Assembly (NCBI GenBank): GCA_023407575.1
Contig: JAEYLX010000035.1
Span: forward strand, 1-51,578
Direction of reading: 5' to 3'
DNA length: 51,578 nt
Source: Bacillota bacterium
Lineage (GTDB): Bacteria; Bacillota; Clostridia; Lachnospirales; Lachnospiraceae
Made by a program: the position numbers and the translations under genes. Shown in pieces: positions 33,207 to 41,854 of this stretch; the first letter of the stretch is position 1, and every line of letters begins with the position of its first letter. Below the pieces are notes generated by a model, which was given only the letters and a program-made list of their open reading frames with translations, ran no database searches and was not told the origin of the DNA.

Positions 33207-34211
33207 ATGTTAGACGGAAAAAAATCAATATTTAGCGGAATGCAGGCAACTGGATCCTTGACCTTGGGTAATTATCTTGGTGCCTTAAAAAATTGGGTGG
33301 AGCTTGAGAATGAATATGAATGCTTTTACTGTGTGGTTGATATGCACTCTATTACAGTCAGACAAGATCCCGCAGAACTTCGTAAGAAAGCAAGAGCATT
33401 ACTTACCTTATACCTTGCAGCAGGATTAAATCCGGATAAGAATTGTATTTACTATCAATCCCATGTATCCGGTCACGCAGAGCTTGCATGGATTTTAAAT
33501 TGCTTTACCTATATGGGTGAATTAAATCGTATGACTCAATTTAAGGATAAATCTGCCAAGCATACGGATAATATAAATGCTGGTTTATATACGTACCCAG
33601 TTTTAATGGCGGCAGATATTTTACTGTTCCAGGCGGATGTTGTTCCTGTTGGTTCTGATCAGAAGCAGCATTTAGAGATCGCTCGCGATATTGCACAGCG
33701 CTTTAACTCAATTTATGGGGATGTATTCACAATACCAGAAGCACATATTGCAAAGCAAGGTGCACGTATCATGAGCCTTCAAGAGCCAGACAAGAAGATG
33801 TCCAAATCTGATGAGAATTTAAATGCAAGCATTTATCTCATGGATGATAGGGATACTATTATTCGTAAATTTAAAAGAGCTGTAACAGATTCTGATAATC
33901 AGATTAGATTTTCCGATGATAAACCGGGCATTAAAAATCTGATGGAAATCTATGGACTGGCTACAGGAAAAACAATAGTTGATATTGAAACGGAATTTGC
34001 TAATTCAGGATATGGTGATTTTAAATTAGCTGTAGGTGAATCTGTAGCTGATCTGTTAGCACCATTGCAGACCAGATATGAGGAGCTTTCTAAGAATAAA
34101 GACTATGTTGATGGTATCATTAAGGCAAATGCTGATAAAGCAAATTACTACGCTACAAAGACCTTACGCAAGGTTCAAAAGAAGGTAGGATTTCCAGAAC
34201 GAATTAGATAA
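33207..34211 (+). CDS. trpS: Tryptophanyl-tRNA synthetase
   Basis: Charges tRNA-Trp; class Ic synthetase, 335 residues. The start MLDGKKSIFSGMQATGSLTL contains the family opening, with the HIGH-equivalent TLGNYLGA at about 19-26 and the KMSKS loop at 197-201. MAADILLFQADVVPVGSDQKQH is the Trp-binding region. The start is set at the ATG preceded by AGGATG; an ATG 17 codons earlier lies near the transcription start and has no ribosome site. It ends at a G-U-containing hairpin with T-rich tail. No trp biosynthesis genes nearby. Confidence 0.95.
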   Translation: MLDGKKSIFSGMQATGSLTLGNYLGALKNWVELENEYECFYCVVDMHSITVRQDPAELRKKARALLTLYLAAGLNPDKNCIYYQSHVSGHAELAWILNCFTYMGELNRMTQFKDKSAKHTDNINAGLYTYPVLMAADILLFQADVVPVGSDQKQHLEIARDIAQRFNSIYGDVFTIPEAHIAKQGARIMSLQEPDKKMSKSDENLNASIYLMDDRDTIIRKFKRAVTDSDNQIRFSDDKPGIKNLMEIYGLATGKTIVDIETEFANSGYGDFKLAVGESVADLLAPLQTRYEELSKNKDYVDGIIKANADKANYYATKTLRKVQKKVGFPERIR

Positions 34212-34216
34212 TTACC

Positions 34217-34246
34217 AGGGTGGCTTTATGCCACCTTGTTTCTTTA
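34217..34246 (+). terminator. Terminator of trpS
   Basis: AGGGTGGC pairs with GCCACCTT (one G-U) around TTTAT, followed by GTTTCTTTAT, just after the stop codon. Confidence 0.8.
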
Positions 34247-34369
34247 TGCAACAGGGGTAATTAAGACCGTAAAGTAATTATTGAATTCTTTATAACAAAG
34301 AGATTTTAGAATTTAAACTGTTGCACATAAATAAGCTATAAAGAAATGAGAATGGAAAGGATATCGGTC

Positions 34370-35329
34370 ATGAAAATTGTTTTTATGGAAACTGACACAC
34401 TTGGTCAAGATGTAGATTTAACGCTCTTTGACAATTTAGGAGAGATAGTGAAATACCCTTGTTCTGATGAGGCACTAAACTCTGATAGAGTGATAGATGC
34501 GGATGTAATCATTGTTAATAAAATTCCAATGAATGAAAGGACTCTTCATAAAGCAAAGAATTTAAAGTTAATCTGCATTACTGGAACTGGTACAAACATT
34601 GTGGATTTTGATTATACCAACGCAAAGGGTATTGCAGTAGCTAATGTAAAAGGTTATTCCACCCAATCAGTTGTTCAACATACCTTTGCACTGTTCTTTT
34701 ATGTTTTTGAAAAGTTAAGTTATTATGATAACTTTGTAAAAGCTGGTGACTATATTCGCTCTGATATCTTTAGTCACTTTGTGACGAAATTTCATGAGCT
34801 TGCAGGAAAGACCTGGGGTATTATTGGGTTAGGAGATATTGGTAGGGGAGTGGCAGAGATAGCGAAAGCATTCGGTTGCAATATCATTTATTATTCAACC
34901 TCTGGTAAAAACAATAATTCATCCTATCAGCAGGTTGATCTAGATACCTTATTAAAAGAATCAGATGTTATTTCCATCCATGCTCCGCTTAATACAGCTA
35001 CAAGGGATTTAATTGGTGAAGAGGAACTTCGTAAGATGAAAGAGAGTGCAATACTTCTTAATCTCGGACGTGGACCAATTGTGAATGAACAAGCATTGAC
35101 GAAAGCCCTAAGAGAAAATTGGATTGGTGGAGCTGGGCTTGATGTGCTAACTCGTGAGCCAATGGCAGCGGATAATCCTTTAATTGAAATTCAAGACAGT
35201 ACGAAACTTATCATAACTCCACATATTGCTTGGGCTACTGTTGAAGCCAGACAGAGAGTGACAGAAGAAGTGTATAAGAATATTGAAGCATATCAAAAAG
35301 GTGAGCAACGTAATATCGTTATAGAATAG
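34370..35329 (+). CDS. D-2-hydroxyacid dehydrogenase (NAD-dependent)
   Basis: Reduces a 2-oxo acid to a D-2-hydroxyacid or the reverse; 319 residues. The Rossmann loop GIIGLGDIGRGVAEIAKAFG lies near residues 146-165. The catalytic Arg is in LNLGRGPIVNE, the Glu in GLDVLTREP, and the His in ITPHIAWAT. The sequence looks closest to the glycerate/hydroxypyruvate or phosphoglycerate-type group, but the substrate is not decided. The start is the ATG about ten bases after AAAGGA; an earlier ATG was rejected. Single gene between trpS and the pot operon, with a bidirectional terminator after it. Confidence 0.9.
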   Translation: MKIVFMETDTLGQDVDLTLFDNLGEIVKYPCSDEALNSDRVIDADVIIVNKIPMNERTLHKAKNLKLICITGTGTNIVDFDYTNAKGIAVANVKGYSTQSVVQHTFALFFYVFEKLSYYDNFVKAGDYIRSDIFSHFVTKFHELAGKTWGIIGLGDIGRGVAEIAKAFGCNIIYYSTSGKNNNSSYQQVDLDTLLKESDVISIHAPLNTATRDLIGEEELRKMKESAILLNLGRGPIVNEQALTKALRENWIGGAGLDVLTREPMAADNPLIEIQDSTKLIITPHIAWATVEARQRVTEEVYKNIEAYQKGEQRNIVIE

Positions 35330-35347
35330 GTATCTTGATTAACAGCT

Positions 35348-35400
35348 AAAAAGAAGGTGATAACTGCAAATATTTCATTGCAGCTACCACCTTCTTTTTA
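35348..35400. terminator. Bidirectional terminator between dehydrogenase and potD
   Basis: AAAAAGAAGGTG pairs with CACCTTCTTTTT, with an inner CTGCA/TGCAG stem. A- and T-rich outer bases serve both convergent genes. Confidence 0.9.
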
Positions 35401-35443
35401 TATTATCTGTCTATAATGGCTAAAGTATATATAACCGTTACGT

Positions 35444-36502
35444 TTACTCGTTTATACCTGACTTCGCTTCATTCCACTTATCGATATAGAGGGATTCCAT
35501 TTCTTCTCCAAGATAGCGGAAAGTCTGGCAATTGTCCAGTGTAGATTGCTCAGGGAAGGCTACAAGACTATTTTTAATATCTTCATCTGTAATTATTTCT
35601 CTAGCAGCCTTATTCGGTGTGGAATACGTAATATATTCAAAATTCTTTAATGCAATTTCAGGATCGCACATAAAGTTAATAAAGGCTTCTGCATTTTCTT
35701 TATTTCTGTTGTTCTTAGGAATTACCCAGCCATCAATCCATACGTTGGAGCCTTCCTTTGGAACTACATACTCAAGATCAGGGTTTTCGCGTTGCGTATA
35801 TATTGCTTCTCCAGAATATATAACACCAAGTGCAGCCTCTTTACCAATCATCTTATCACGAACTTGATCTACAACATATGCTTGAACGAGAGGATATTGT
35901 GAAGCAAGTAAATCCTTTGCTTCTTCAAGCTGTGTTTCGTCCGTGGTATTAATGTCATAGCCTAAGTAGGAGAGGGCAATCATAAAAGCATCACGAACAC
36001 TGTCTATCATTAAGATATCGCCAGAGTATTTTTCATCAAATAATGCGCTCCAGCTGTCAATTGGTCCATCTACCAGGGTCTTGTTATATAAAATTCCGAC
36101 CGTTCCCCAGCAGTAAGGGACACTGTATTTATTGCCCGGGTCAAAATTTTCAGCGCTCTTTAAATTCGTAGGGTCAATATTTTTAATATTAGGGACATTA
36201 TCAAAATTAATCTCTGTTAGTAAATCCTCGTCAATCATCTTTTGAATCATATAGTCGGAAGGACATACCACATCATACTGTACTGCACCGGATTGGATTT
36301 TTGCATACATATCCTCATTCTGTTCAAATTCATCATAGACAACCTCAATTCCAGTTTCCTCTTCAAACAAATCAAGGACGTCTTCATCAATGTATTCACC
36401 CCAATTATACACATATACTTTTTCTTTGCTTTCTTTACTGCAGGCAGAAAGAAGACTGACTGACAGAAGAAGTATAGCTAGTAATAAAATTATTTTCTTC
36501 AT
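35444..36502 (-). CDS. potD: Spermidine/putrescine ABC transporter substrate-binding lipoprotein
   Basis: Extracellular polyamine-binding lipoprotein, 352 residues. The signal peptide ends at the lipobox LSAC (Cys21). The mature part begins KVYVYNWGEYIDEDVLDLFE, the classic PotD opening, and YDVVCPSDYMIQKMIDEDLL and DGWVIPKNNRNKENAEAFIN are further family segments. GGAGGT precedes the ATG. It is the last gene of the regulator-potABCD operon, 24 bp after potC, and ends before a bidirectional terminator. Confidence 0.93.
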   Translation of the reverse strand: MKKIILLLAILLLSVSLLSACSKESKEKVYVYNWGEYIDEDVLDLFEEETGIEVVYDEFEQNEDMYAKIQSGAVQYDVVCPSDYMIQKMIDEDLLTEINFDNVPNIKNIDPTNLKSAENFDPGNKYSVPYCWGTVGILYNKTLVDGPIDSWSALFDEKYSGDILMIDSVRDAFMIALSYLGYDINTTDETQLEEAKDLLASQYPLVQAYVVDQVRDKMIGKEAALGVIYSGEAIYTQRENPDLEYVVPKEGSNVWIDGWVIPKNNRNKENAEAFINFMCDPEIALKNFEYITYSTPNKAAREIITDEDIKNSLVAFPEQSTLDNCQTFRYLGEEMESLYIDKWNEAKSGINE

Positions 36503-36526
36503 CGTAGTTACCTCCGTTTATTTTAA

Positions 36527-37315
36527 TTATAACTTTCGCATTGGTGTGTTCTTATCAGCGCTTCTACGATTAATAAAGATGAGCAGTATTAATACGGTTA
36601 GAAACATTAAAGTAGACAATGCGTAAATCTCCGGTTTGATACCTTTTCGCACTTCCGTATAAATCTTAGTGGATAAAGTGTTGATTTCAGGACCTTTCGT
36701 AAAATGTGTGATTACGAAGTCATCTAGTGACATAGTAAAAGCTAAAAAGAAACCGGATATTACACCAGGAAAGATATCTGGCAGTATTACCTTAAAGAAA
36801 GCGTAGAACGGAGAAGCTCCAAGATCCTGCGCAGCCTCAAAGGTATGAGGGTTTAACTGTTTTAATTTTGGCATTACACTTAATATAACATAGGGTATAT
36901 TAAAGGTAATATGTGCCAGCAATACGCTGAAAAATCCAAGGGTAAAGTTTAAAGCCACAAAGATTAACATCAAGGAAATACCAGTTACAATATCCGCATT
37001 TAACATAGGGATATTAGTAATACCCAGTAAAACTGTTCGTGGTGTTCTCTTCATGCTGTTAATTGCAATTGCTGCAGCTGTACCAATGATGGTAGCAATG
37101 AGTGCAGAGGAGAAGGCAATGATTAAGGTTGTCGTAAGTGCTGACATAATATCCTCATTGCGAAATAACTCCTGATACCAGTGGAAGGTGAAACCTCCCC
37201 ATTTAGATCTTGATTTTGATTGATTAAAGGAGAGTACAATCAGAATAAGAATTGGAGCATATAAAAACAATATAATAAGGCCCACATAGAAGCGGCTAAA
37301 TATTTTCTTTACCAT
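36527..37315 (-). CDS. potC: Spermidine/putrescine ABC transporter permease PotC
   Basis: Membrane subunit, 262 residues, six helices. The EAA loop reads TFEAAQDLGASPFYAFFKVI (about 157-176), followed by LPDIFPGVISGFFLAFTMSL and DDFVITHFTKGP, typical of PotC. GAGGG lies eight to nine bases before the ATG. Its start overlaps the potB end by 7 bp, indicating translational coupling. Together with PotB it forms the polyamine pore. Confidence 0.93.
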   Translation of the reverse strand: MVKKIFSRFYVGLIILFLYAPILILIVLSFNQSKSRSKWGGFTFHWYQELFRNEDIMSALTTTLIIAFSSALIATIIGTAAAIAINSMKRTPRTVLLGITNIPMLNADIVTGISLMLIFVALNFTLGFFSVLLAHITFNIPYVILSVMPKLKQLNPHTFEAAQDLGASPFYAFFKVILPDIFPGVISGFFLAFTMSLDDFVITHFTKGPEINTLSTKIYTEVRKGIKPEIYALSTLMFLTVLILLIFINRRSADKNTPMRKL

Positions 37316-38196
37316 AGATTGCCGCCCTCATTTCCTTTATCATATTTTGATAGGACTGCCATACTAATTAGAACAAAAATCATTAAAACAAGGGAAAGAC
37401 CAGAACCAGCATGCCAATTATTGACCTTACTAAATTGTTGTTCAATCACATTACCGATTAATAAAATCTTACTACCGCCAAGAATGGTTGAGATAACAAA
37501 GGTGGTCAAAGAGGGAACGAATACCATTGTTATACCGCTGACAACGCCAGGAAGTGTAAGCGGGAAAATAATCTTACGAAAGGTCTGGCTATTGCTCGCA
37601 CCAAGATCTCTAGCTGCATTTACAACATCTTTATCAATCTTAATTAAAACATTGTAGATAGGAAGTACCATAAAAGGCAGGAAGTTGTAAACCATACCAA
37701 GGATAATAGCTGACGGAGTATTAATAATATTTAGTGTTGGCAGATGTAAAAAGGTAAGGATATTATTAAGAACACCAGTCTTTTCAAGGATATTCTGCCA
37801 AGCAATAGTTCTTAATAAGAAGTTCATCCACATGGGAAGAATAATAATTAATACAATAAAACTATTACTCTTCATATTGGAGTTATTAAGAATTAGTGCC
37901 AGAGGGTAGGCAAGTATTAAACAAATGATGGTACTTATTATGGAAAGCTCTAAGGCAAGAAATAAAGCTTTTCGATTAACAGGATCAGCAATGAGTGCGA
38001 TATTATTTAAGGTAAAGGTGCCTTCCTTTGATATTAATCCGTAATATACGATCATAATTAGTGGAATTATAATAAAACCTGCCATCCAAATAAGGTAGGG
38101 AAAAGAAAGCCACTTCACACTCATGGCACGAGGCATATGCAATCCATGCTCTGTGGATTTTTCTGATTGGGTTTTAAGCTTATGATTAATCTTCAT
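37309..38196 (-). CDS. potB: Spermidine/putrescine ABC transporter permease PotB
   Basis: Membrane subunit, 295 residues. An N-terminal cytoplasmic extension of about 25 residues precedes the first helix (WLSFPYLIWMAGFIIIPLIM). The EAA loop is VVNAARDLGASNSQTFRKII (about 191-210). AGGAGTG precedes the ATG. It lies 46 bp after potA and overlaps potC. The partner genes and order (A-B-C-D) are those of canonical polyamine importers. Confidence 0.93.
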   Translation of the reverse strand: MKINHKLKTQSEKSTEHGLHMPRAMSVKWLSFPYLIWMAGFIIIPLIMIVYYGLISKEGTFTLNNIALIADPVNRKALFLALELSIISTIICLILAYPLALILNNSNMKSNSFIVLIIILPMWMNFLLRTIAWQNILEKTGVLNNILTFLHLPTLNIINTPSAIILGMVYNFLPFMVLPIYNVLIKIDKDVVNAARDLGASNSQTFRKIIFPLTLPGVVSGITMVFVPSLTTFVISTILGGSKILLIGNVIEQQFSKVNNWHAGSGLSLVLMIFVLISMAVLSKYDKGNEGGNLW

Positions 38197-38242
38197 AGGA
38201 CTTTCACTCCTATTCTTCTAAAATTTCTGTAAAATGTCGTTC

Positions 38243-39319
38243 TTATTCGCTTATTTCTGCAGCCTGTTCATCCTCAGAAGCGGGTTTATTCATAATCTGA
38301 ATATCAAAAGGATCTACCTTAATACCAACCTCACTGCCAACAGGGGATAGGTCAGTGGAATGCACTAACCATTCTCTGCCGTTTGCATGAACTTCCATCT
38401 CATAATGGACACCCTTGAAGAGGAGAGAGGTTACGCGTCCTTTAATAATTCCATCTTCAGGTTTTACCAGGTCAATATCTTCAGGACGTATTACAACATC
38501 CACAGGTTTATTTTTTCCAAAGCCAATATCAACACAAGGAAAATTAGCACCTAAAATATTTACCAGCTTATCCTCCATCATAATTGATGGAATGATATTA
38601 CTGTCACCGATAAAGTCTGCGACGAAGGCATTCTCCGGTTCATTATAGATTTTCTCTGGAGTACCTATTTGTTGGATATATCCCTGATTCATAACTACGA
38701 TGGTATCAGACATGGTTAAGGCTTCTTCCTGATCGTGAGTAACATAAACAAAGGTAATACCAAGCTCATTCTTTAAACGAATCAATTCATATTGCATATC
38801 CTGACGAAGCTTAAGATCAAGGGCACCAAGTGGTTCATCCAGTAGAAGAACCTTAGGCTCATTAACGATGGCTCTGGCAATAGCAATACGCTGTTGCTGC
38901 CCACCACTTAGGGAATCTGGTATACGATTTTCAAAACCATCCAAATTAACAAGTTTGAGGGCATATTTTATTTTATCTTGAATATAAGCATTTGATTTTT
39001 TCTTAATCTTTAAACCAAATGCAATATTCTCTGCTATGGTCATATGTGTGAATAGAGCGTATTTTTGAAACACGGTATTTAACTGACGAGAATTGGGAGC
39101 TAATTTCGTAATATCTCTACCCTCAAAAATAACCTGTCCTTTATCCGGTGTTTCAAAACCACCTATAATACGAAGGGTAGTTGTTTTACCACAACCGGAT
39201 GGACCTAACAGGGTCACGAATTCATTTTCACGAATATATAAGTTTAAATCATCCAGTACGATGTTCTCACCATAGGATTTTGTAATGTTCATCAAATTAA
39301 TTAATTTATTATCCGTCAT
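38243..39319 (-). CDS. potA: Spermidine/putrescine ABC transporter ATPase PotA
   Basis: Energises polyamine import; 358 residues. Walker A GPSGCGKT at 39-46, signature LSGGQQQR, Walker B VLLLDEPLGALD, H-loop TFVYVTHDQEEA, and a C-terminal TOBE domain (about 275-350). AAAGGAGG lies just before the chosen ATG (MTDNKLINLM); an ATG 16 codons earlier falls within the upstream regulator's end and was rejected. Second gene of the operon, 20 bp after the regulator. Confidence 0.94.
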   Translation of the reverse strand: MTDNKLINLMNITKSYGENIVLDDLNLYIRENEFVTLLGPSGCGKTTTLRIIGGFETPDKGQVIFEGRDITKLAPNSRQLNTVFQKYALFTHMTIAENIAFGLKIKKKSNAYIQDKIKYALKLVNLDGFENRIPDSLSGGQQQRIAIARAIVNEPKVLLLDEPLGALDLKLRQDMQYELIRLKNELGITFVYVTHDQEEALTMSDTIVVMNQGYIQQIGTPEKIYNEPENAFVADFIGDSNIIPSIMMEDKLVNILGANFPCVDIGFGKNKPVDVVIRPEDIDLVKPEDGIIKGRVTSLLFKGVHYEMEVHANGREWLVHSTDLSPVGSEVGIKVDPFDIQIMNKPASEDEQAAEISE

Positions 39320-39339
39320 CGGTATTCCTCCTTTAGTTA

Positions 39340-39879
39340 TTAAAAGCTGGGAGGCGTGGATACCCATAAAAGAGTGGCGCCTGTCTTTTCGGAAGCTGTG
39401 ATATAATGCTGCTTGTTAGCAGTAAAATAAAAGGATTCACCCTTTTTCACCTTGTAGGTACGGTTTCCAATATGTAGGGTGATACTTCCGTTCAAAATGT
39501 ACCCGAATTCCTCACCTTCGTGCGGGTTGTCCGGATAGGTGGAACCATTAACATCTAAAGTTAGCAGAATTGGTTCCATTATATTTTTCTGAGCATTGGG
39601 AATAATCCACTTTACCTCATTCTTAAGCTCAGTATCATACTTTTCAAAATAATCTGATTTTTTAAAAACTACCTGTTCCGCTGTAGTTCCACTGAAGAAC
39701 TCTTCAAGATTGGTTCCAAGGCACTGTAGTATATCTACCAAAGTCGCTATGGAGGGAGAAGTTAAATCTCTTTCCAGCTGGGAGATGAAGCCTTTGGATA
39801 ACTCAGCTCTGTCTGCAAGCTCCTCTTGTGTGAGGCTTTTCTGGATGCGTAGTTCTTTGATTTTTGATCCTATATTCAT
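39340..39879 (-). CDS. XRE-family regulator with cupin domain, probable repressor of pot operon
   Basis: A 179-residue protein with an N-terminal XRE helix-turn-helix (about 7-60; SLTQEELADRAELSKGFISQ) and a C-terminal cupin sensor (about 105-172; PHEGEEFGYILNGSITLHIG). Such XRE-cupin proteins regulate polyamine or amino-acid genes (PuuR-like precedent). It is the first gene of the operon and is followed directly by potA. Overlapping inverted repeats with TTTAG half-sites lie just downstream of its promoter, suggesting autoregulation. Ligand (polyamine) is inferred from context. Confidence 0.88.
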   Translation of the reverse strand: MNIGSKIKELRIQKSLTQEELADRAELSKGFISQLERDLTSPSIATLVDILQCLGTNLEEFFSGTTAEQVVFKKSDYFEKYDTELKNEVKWIIPNAQKNIMEPILLTLDVNGSTYPDNPHEGEEFGYILNGSITLHIGNRTYKVKKGESFYFTANKQHYITASEKTGATLLWVSTPPSF

Positions 39880-39910
39880 TGAGCGCGTCCTTTCAAATTC
39901 TTACTGAGAA

Positions 39911-39938
39911 TAAACTAAAAGTTTAGTTACGCTAAACA
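39911..39938. promoter_or_regulatory. Operator of the pot operon
   Basis: AACTAAA-AG-TTTAGTT (39913-39928) and GTTTAG-TTACG-CTAAAC (39921-39937) overlap to give three alternating half-sites. They lie just downstream of the predicted minus-strand start site, between promoter and regulator gene. Confidence 0.65.
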
Positions 39939-39951
39939 GCAAACAATATAA

Positions 39952-39979
39952 ATTATACTTATAATATTCATGTTGTCAA
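39952..39979 (-). promoter_or_regulatory. Promoter of the regulator-potABCD operon
   Basis: On the minus strand TTGACA (39974-39979) and TATAAT (39952-39957) are separated by 16 bp. Confidence 0.75.
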
Positions 39980-40355
39980 CAACTTTCTACATAGAATCAG
40001 GTTAAATTTATCTAGAGCAAATACAAGGATTCTTAATGTATATTTACTAGAAAAGAGATAGCTGTAGGATCAAATACTTTATATTTATAAAGTACAGTTT
40101 ATAATTAAGCAAAAATTATGTTTTTACAAAACAATAGAAAGGAAATGTTTGGTATGATATGTTTATTTATAATGGAATGAGAATATTTTGTGATGAATAT
40201 TAAAAAGGGGATATGAAAATGAAAACAATGTTGAAACTTATGCGAATGCAGAGAATAAAAGTTAGTGTTAATTAAAATGGAGATTCAATTGTTTTTAGGT
40301 CATTTCTTAAAAAATAATCATATATTAAAATGAAAACATAATTCTGAGGCACAAG
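39980..40355. other. AT-rich region between pot promoter and small gene at 40356
   Basis: No substantial gene. A short ORF at 40219 is listed separately. Sequence around 40155-40180 (TATGATATGTTTATTTATAAT) may hold a plus-strand promoter, but no clear -35 was found. Confidence 0.35.
40219..40275 (+). CDS. Possible 18-residue basic peptide MKTMLKLMRMQRIKVSVN
   Basis: Short ORF with AAAAAGGGG eight bases before the ATG (an in-frame ATG also occurs two codons earlier). It is Met- and Lys/Arg-rich. No family recognised; it may be a leader peptide or chance. Confidence 0.25.
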   Translation: MKTMLKLMRMQRIKVSVN

Positions 40356-40595
40356 ATGCGTAAACAGTTTTTTGCTTCCGGTATGCGCTCCGGCTTTCAA
40401 TATGACAGTAACAACTATGGATTAAATCAATCAAAAAGAACTACCAATGAAGGAAGTAATAAAAGTATGAATAGAAGTAAAGTAGATGATGACTTAGTGA
40501 TTGAAGAAAATACAGTCTATGAGATTGATAGAGAGTGTTACGACAGAATAAGTAAACAAAGAAAACGTAAGAATCAGGAAAGAAGAAATATTTAA
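40356..40595 (+). CDS. Small uncharacterised basic protein, 79 residues
   Basis: Not recognised. Highly polar, Asn/Ser/Arg/Lys-rich, with an acidic patch VDDDLVIEENTVYEID in the middle and a basic tail KQRKRKNQERRNI. No membrane segment or Cys. GAGG lies six bases before the ATG. The composition resembles small sporulation-associated or nucleic-acid-associated proteins, but nothing specific can be claimed. Isolated gene. Confidence 0.55.
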   Translation: MRKQFFASGMRSGFQYDSNNYGLNQSKRTTNEGSNKSMNRSKVDDDLVIEENTVYEIDRECYDRISKQRKRKNQERRNI

Positions 40596-40695
40596 TTAAA
40601 AAAGTAAAAAAAAGATTAATGGGAGATAGATAATTTAAATTTATATATTGCTTGAAAGGAAGTAAAGAAAGAAGTATTTAATATAGAAGAAACAT

Positions 40696-40737
40696 GTCTT
40701 CCTCATCTAGGGCTGGCAAAGCATAAATGAGGAAGAC
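40696..40737. other. Perfect 11-bp stem-loop of unknown role
   Basis: GTCTTCCTCAT and ATGAGGAAGAC flank a 20-base loop. It lies about 100 bp after the small gene at 40356-40595 and is followed by GTTTACG, not a T-run. It may be a weak terminator or processing site. Confidence 0.6.
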
Positions 40738-40810
40738 GTTTACGAATAGAGGTAACTGGAGAAATCAAATTATATTATTTTAAGGGGATAATGCATGTTC
40801 CTGTTACATA

Positions 40811-40842
40811 AAAAAAGAAAAAGCTGCTTTCGCAGCTTTTTC
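40811..40842 (-). terminator. Terminator of the Gly/Cys-rich protein gene
   Basis: GAAAAAGCTGC and GCAGCTTTTTC form an 11-bp stem with a TTTC tetraloop. On the minus strand it is followed by TTTTTT. Confidence 0.9.
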
Positions 40843-40873
40843 TTTGGGTTAGAAGTTAGTCAGAAAAAGATTT

Positions 40874-41104
40874 TTAGCAGAAGCCGAAGCCGTTACCGCC
40901 ACCACAGCAGCAGAGGAGAAGAATGATAATCAATATACTTCCGCAGCCACCACCGTCAGAACTGCAGCCGCCTCCAAAACCGCCACCGAATCCGAAACCG
41001 TTACCGCCACCACAGCAGCATAATAACAATACGAGGATTAAAATCCAACTACAATCATTACCACTTCTTCCACTGTCGCAATGGGTTGCTTGTAAATCAC
41101 TCAT
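40874..41104 (-). CDS. Gly/Cys-rich small membrane protein with internal duplication
   Basis: A 76-residue protein in which a module of hydrophobic segment plus LLCCCGGGNGFGF occurs twice (WILILVLLLCCCGGG, about residues 20-34, and SILIIILLLCCCGGG, about 56-70), joined by a Gly-rich linker GGGFGGGCSSDGGGC. There is no signal cleavage site. Similar Gly-rich single-helix proteins (YjcZ group) occur in spore formers, but the triple-Cys duplication is not one I can assign. AGGAGG precedes the ATG and a strong terminator follows. The DNA of the two modules is also similar, showing a recent tandem duplication. Confidence 0.8.
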   Translation of the reverse strand: MSDLQATHCDSGRSGNDCSWILILVLLLCCCGGGNGFGFGGGFGGGCSSDGGGCGSILIIILLLCCCGGGNGFGFC

Positions 41105-41416
41105 TGTATGTTCCTCCTAATAATAATTACAATGTATCATATGAAGTTTAGCTTGACTGATTTCCTACTTTTTAAAGTAATTATAGAAAAATTTGTAAAC
41201 ATTATTATAAATAATTTATATTTCTGTAGCTTGAGTGACATAATATATAAAAAATGTAGCTATAGCTACATTTGGCAAAATGAAAAGCAATTATAATAAA
41301 AAATATAAGAAATATATGCTTTATTTCCCTAATTACTTTCCAAAGGAAAAGACATAGAGAAGGTCAGGATTTAAAGTTAAATAATTATAAATAAAAAACA
41401 TGAGAAGGAGAATAGT
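41105..41416. other. Intergenic region with 22-bp perfect palindrome
   Basis: This divergent region holds the promoters of the Gly/Cys-rich gene and the cupin gene. At 41252-41273 AAATGTAGCTA is followed by its exact reverse complement. On the minus strand it is followed by T-rich sequence, but no minus-strand gene would end there, so an operator role is as likely as a terminator. Confidence 0.5.
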
Positions 41417-41761
41417 ATGGAGAAAGAAAATCAAAGTAAAATGAAGAACATAGAAGTAGGAAAGGTACTAAGATTAGAAGAAGAGCTTAGTTATCAGAGT
41501 GGGCAAGTAGTAAGCAAGACACTGGTTCAGAATAAGAATGTTAGTGTAACTTTATTTTCATTTGACAAAGGAGAAGAAATCAGTTCACATTCTTCTGACG
41601 GTGATGCAATGGTGACAGTACTGGATGGCAAAGGTAGATTTACAATAGGTGATGAGGTGTTCTATTTAAGTAAAGGTGAAACAATTTTAATGCCTAATCA
41701 TGTGCCTCATGCTGTATATGGTGAAGAGCAGTTCAAAATGCAGCTTACTGTAATATTTTGA
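41417..41761 (+). CDS. Cupin-domain protein
   Basis: A 114-residue single-domain cupin. The first cupin motif is degenerate (ISSHSSDGDAMVTVLDGKG, His present at about 55) and the second reads PNHVPHAV with two histidines (95, 98). Small cupins of this type bind a metal and act as isomerases, dioxygenases or sensors; no function can be set. AAGGAG precedes the ATG. The next gene starts 93 bp later on the same strand with a GATTTC/GAAATC hairpin between them. Confidence 0.8.
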   Translation: MEKENQSKMKNIEVGKVLRLEEELSYQSGQVVSKTLVQNKNVSVTLFSFDKGEEISSHSSDGDAMVTVLDGKGRFTIGDEVFYLSKGETILMPNHVPHAVYGEEQFKMQLTVIF

Positions 41762-41854
41762 TAAAAATACAAATTTCATTGCTGATATTACATGGGATTT
41801 ACAACCCTTCTATGATAAGATTTCATTCGAAATCAATTAATAGGAGGGTTTTTT

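Noticed and set aside
34217..34237. T-box-like AGGGTGG near trpS
   Set aside because: It lies after the trpS stop codon and forms an ordinary terminator; the trpS leader of about 60 bases is too short for a T-box.
40923..41120. Plus-strand ORF rich in Pro (PPPQQHNNN type)
   Set aside because: Antisense shadow of the Gly/Cys-rich gene; no ribosome site and the minus-strand gene has SD and terminator.
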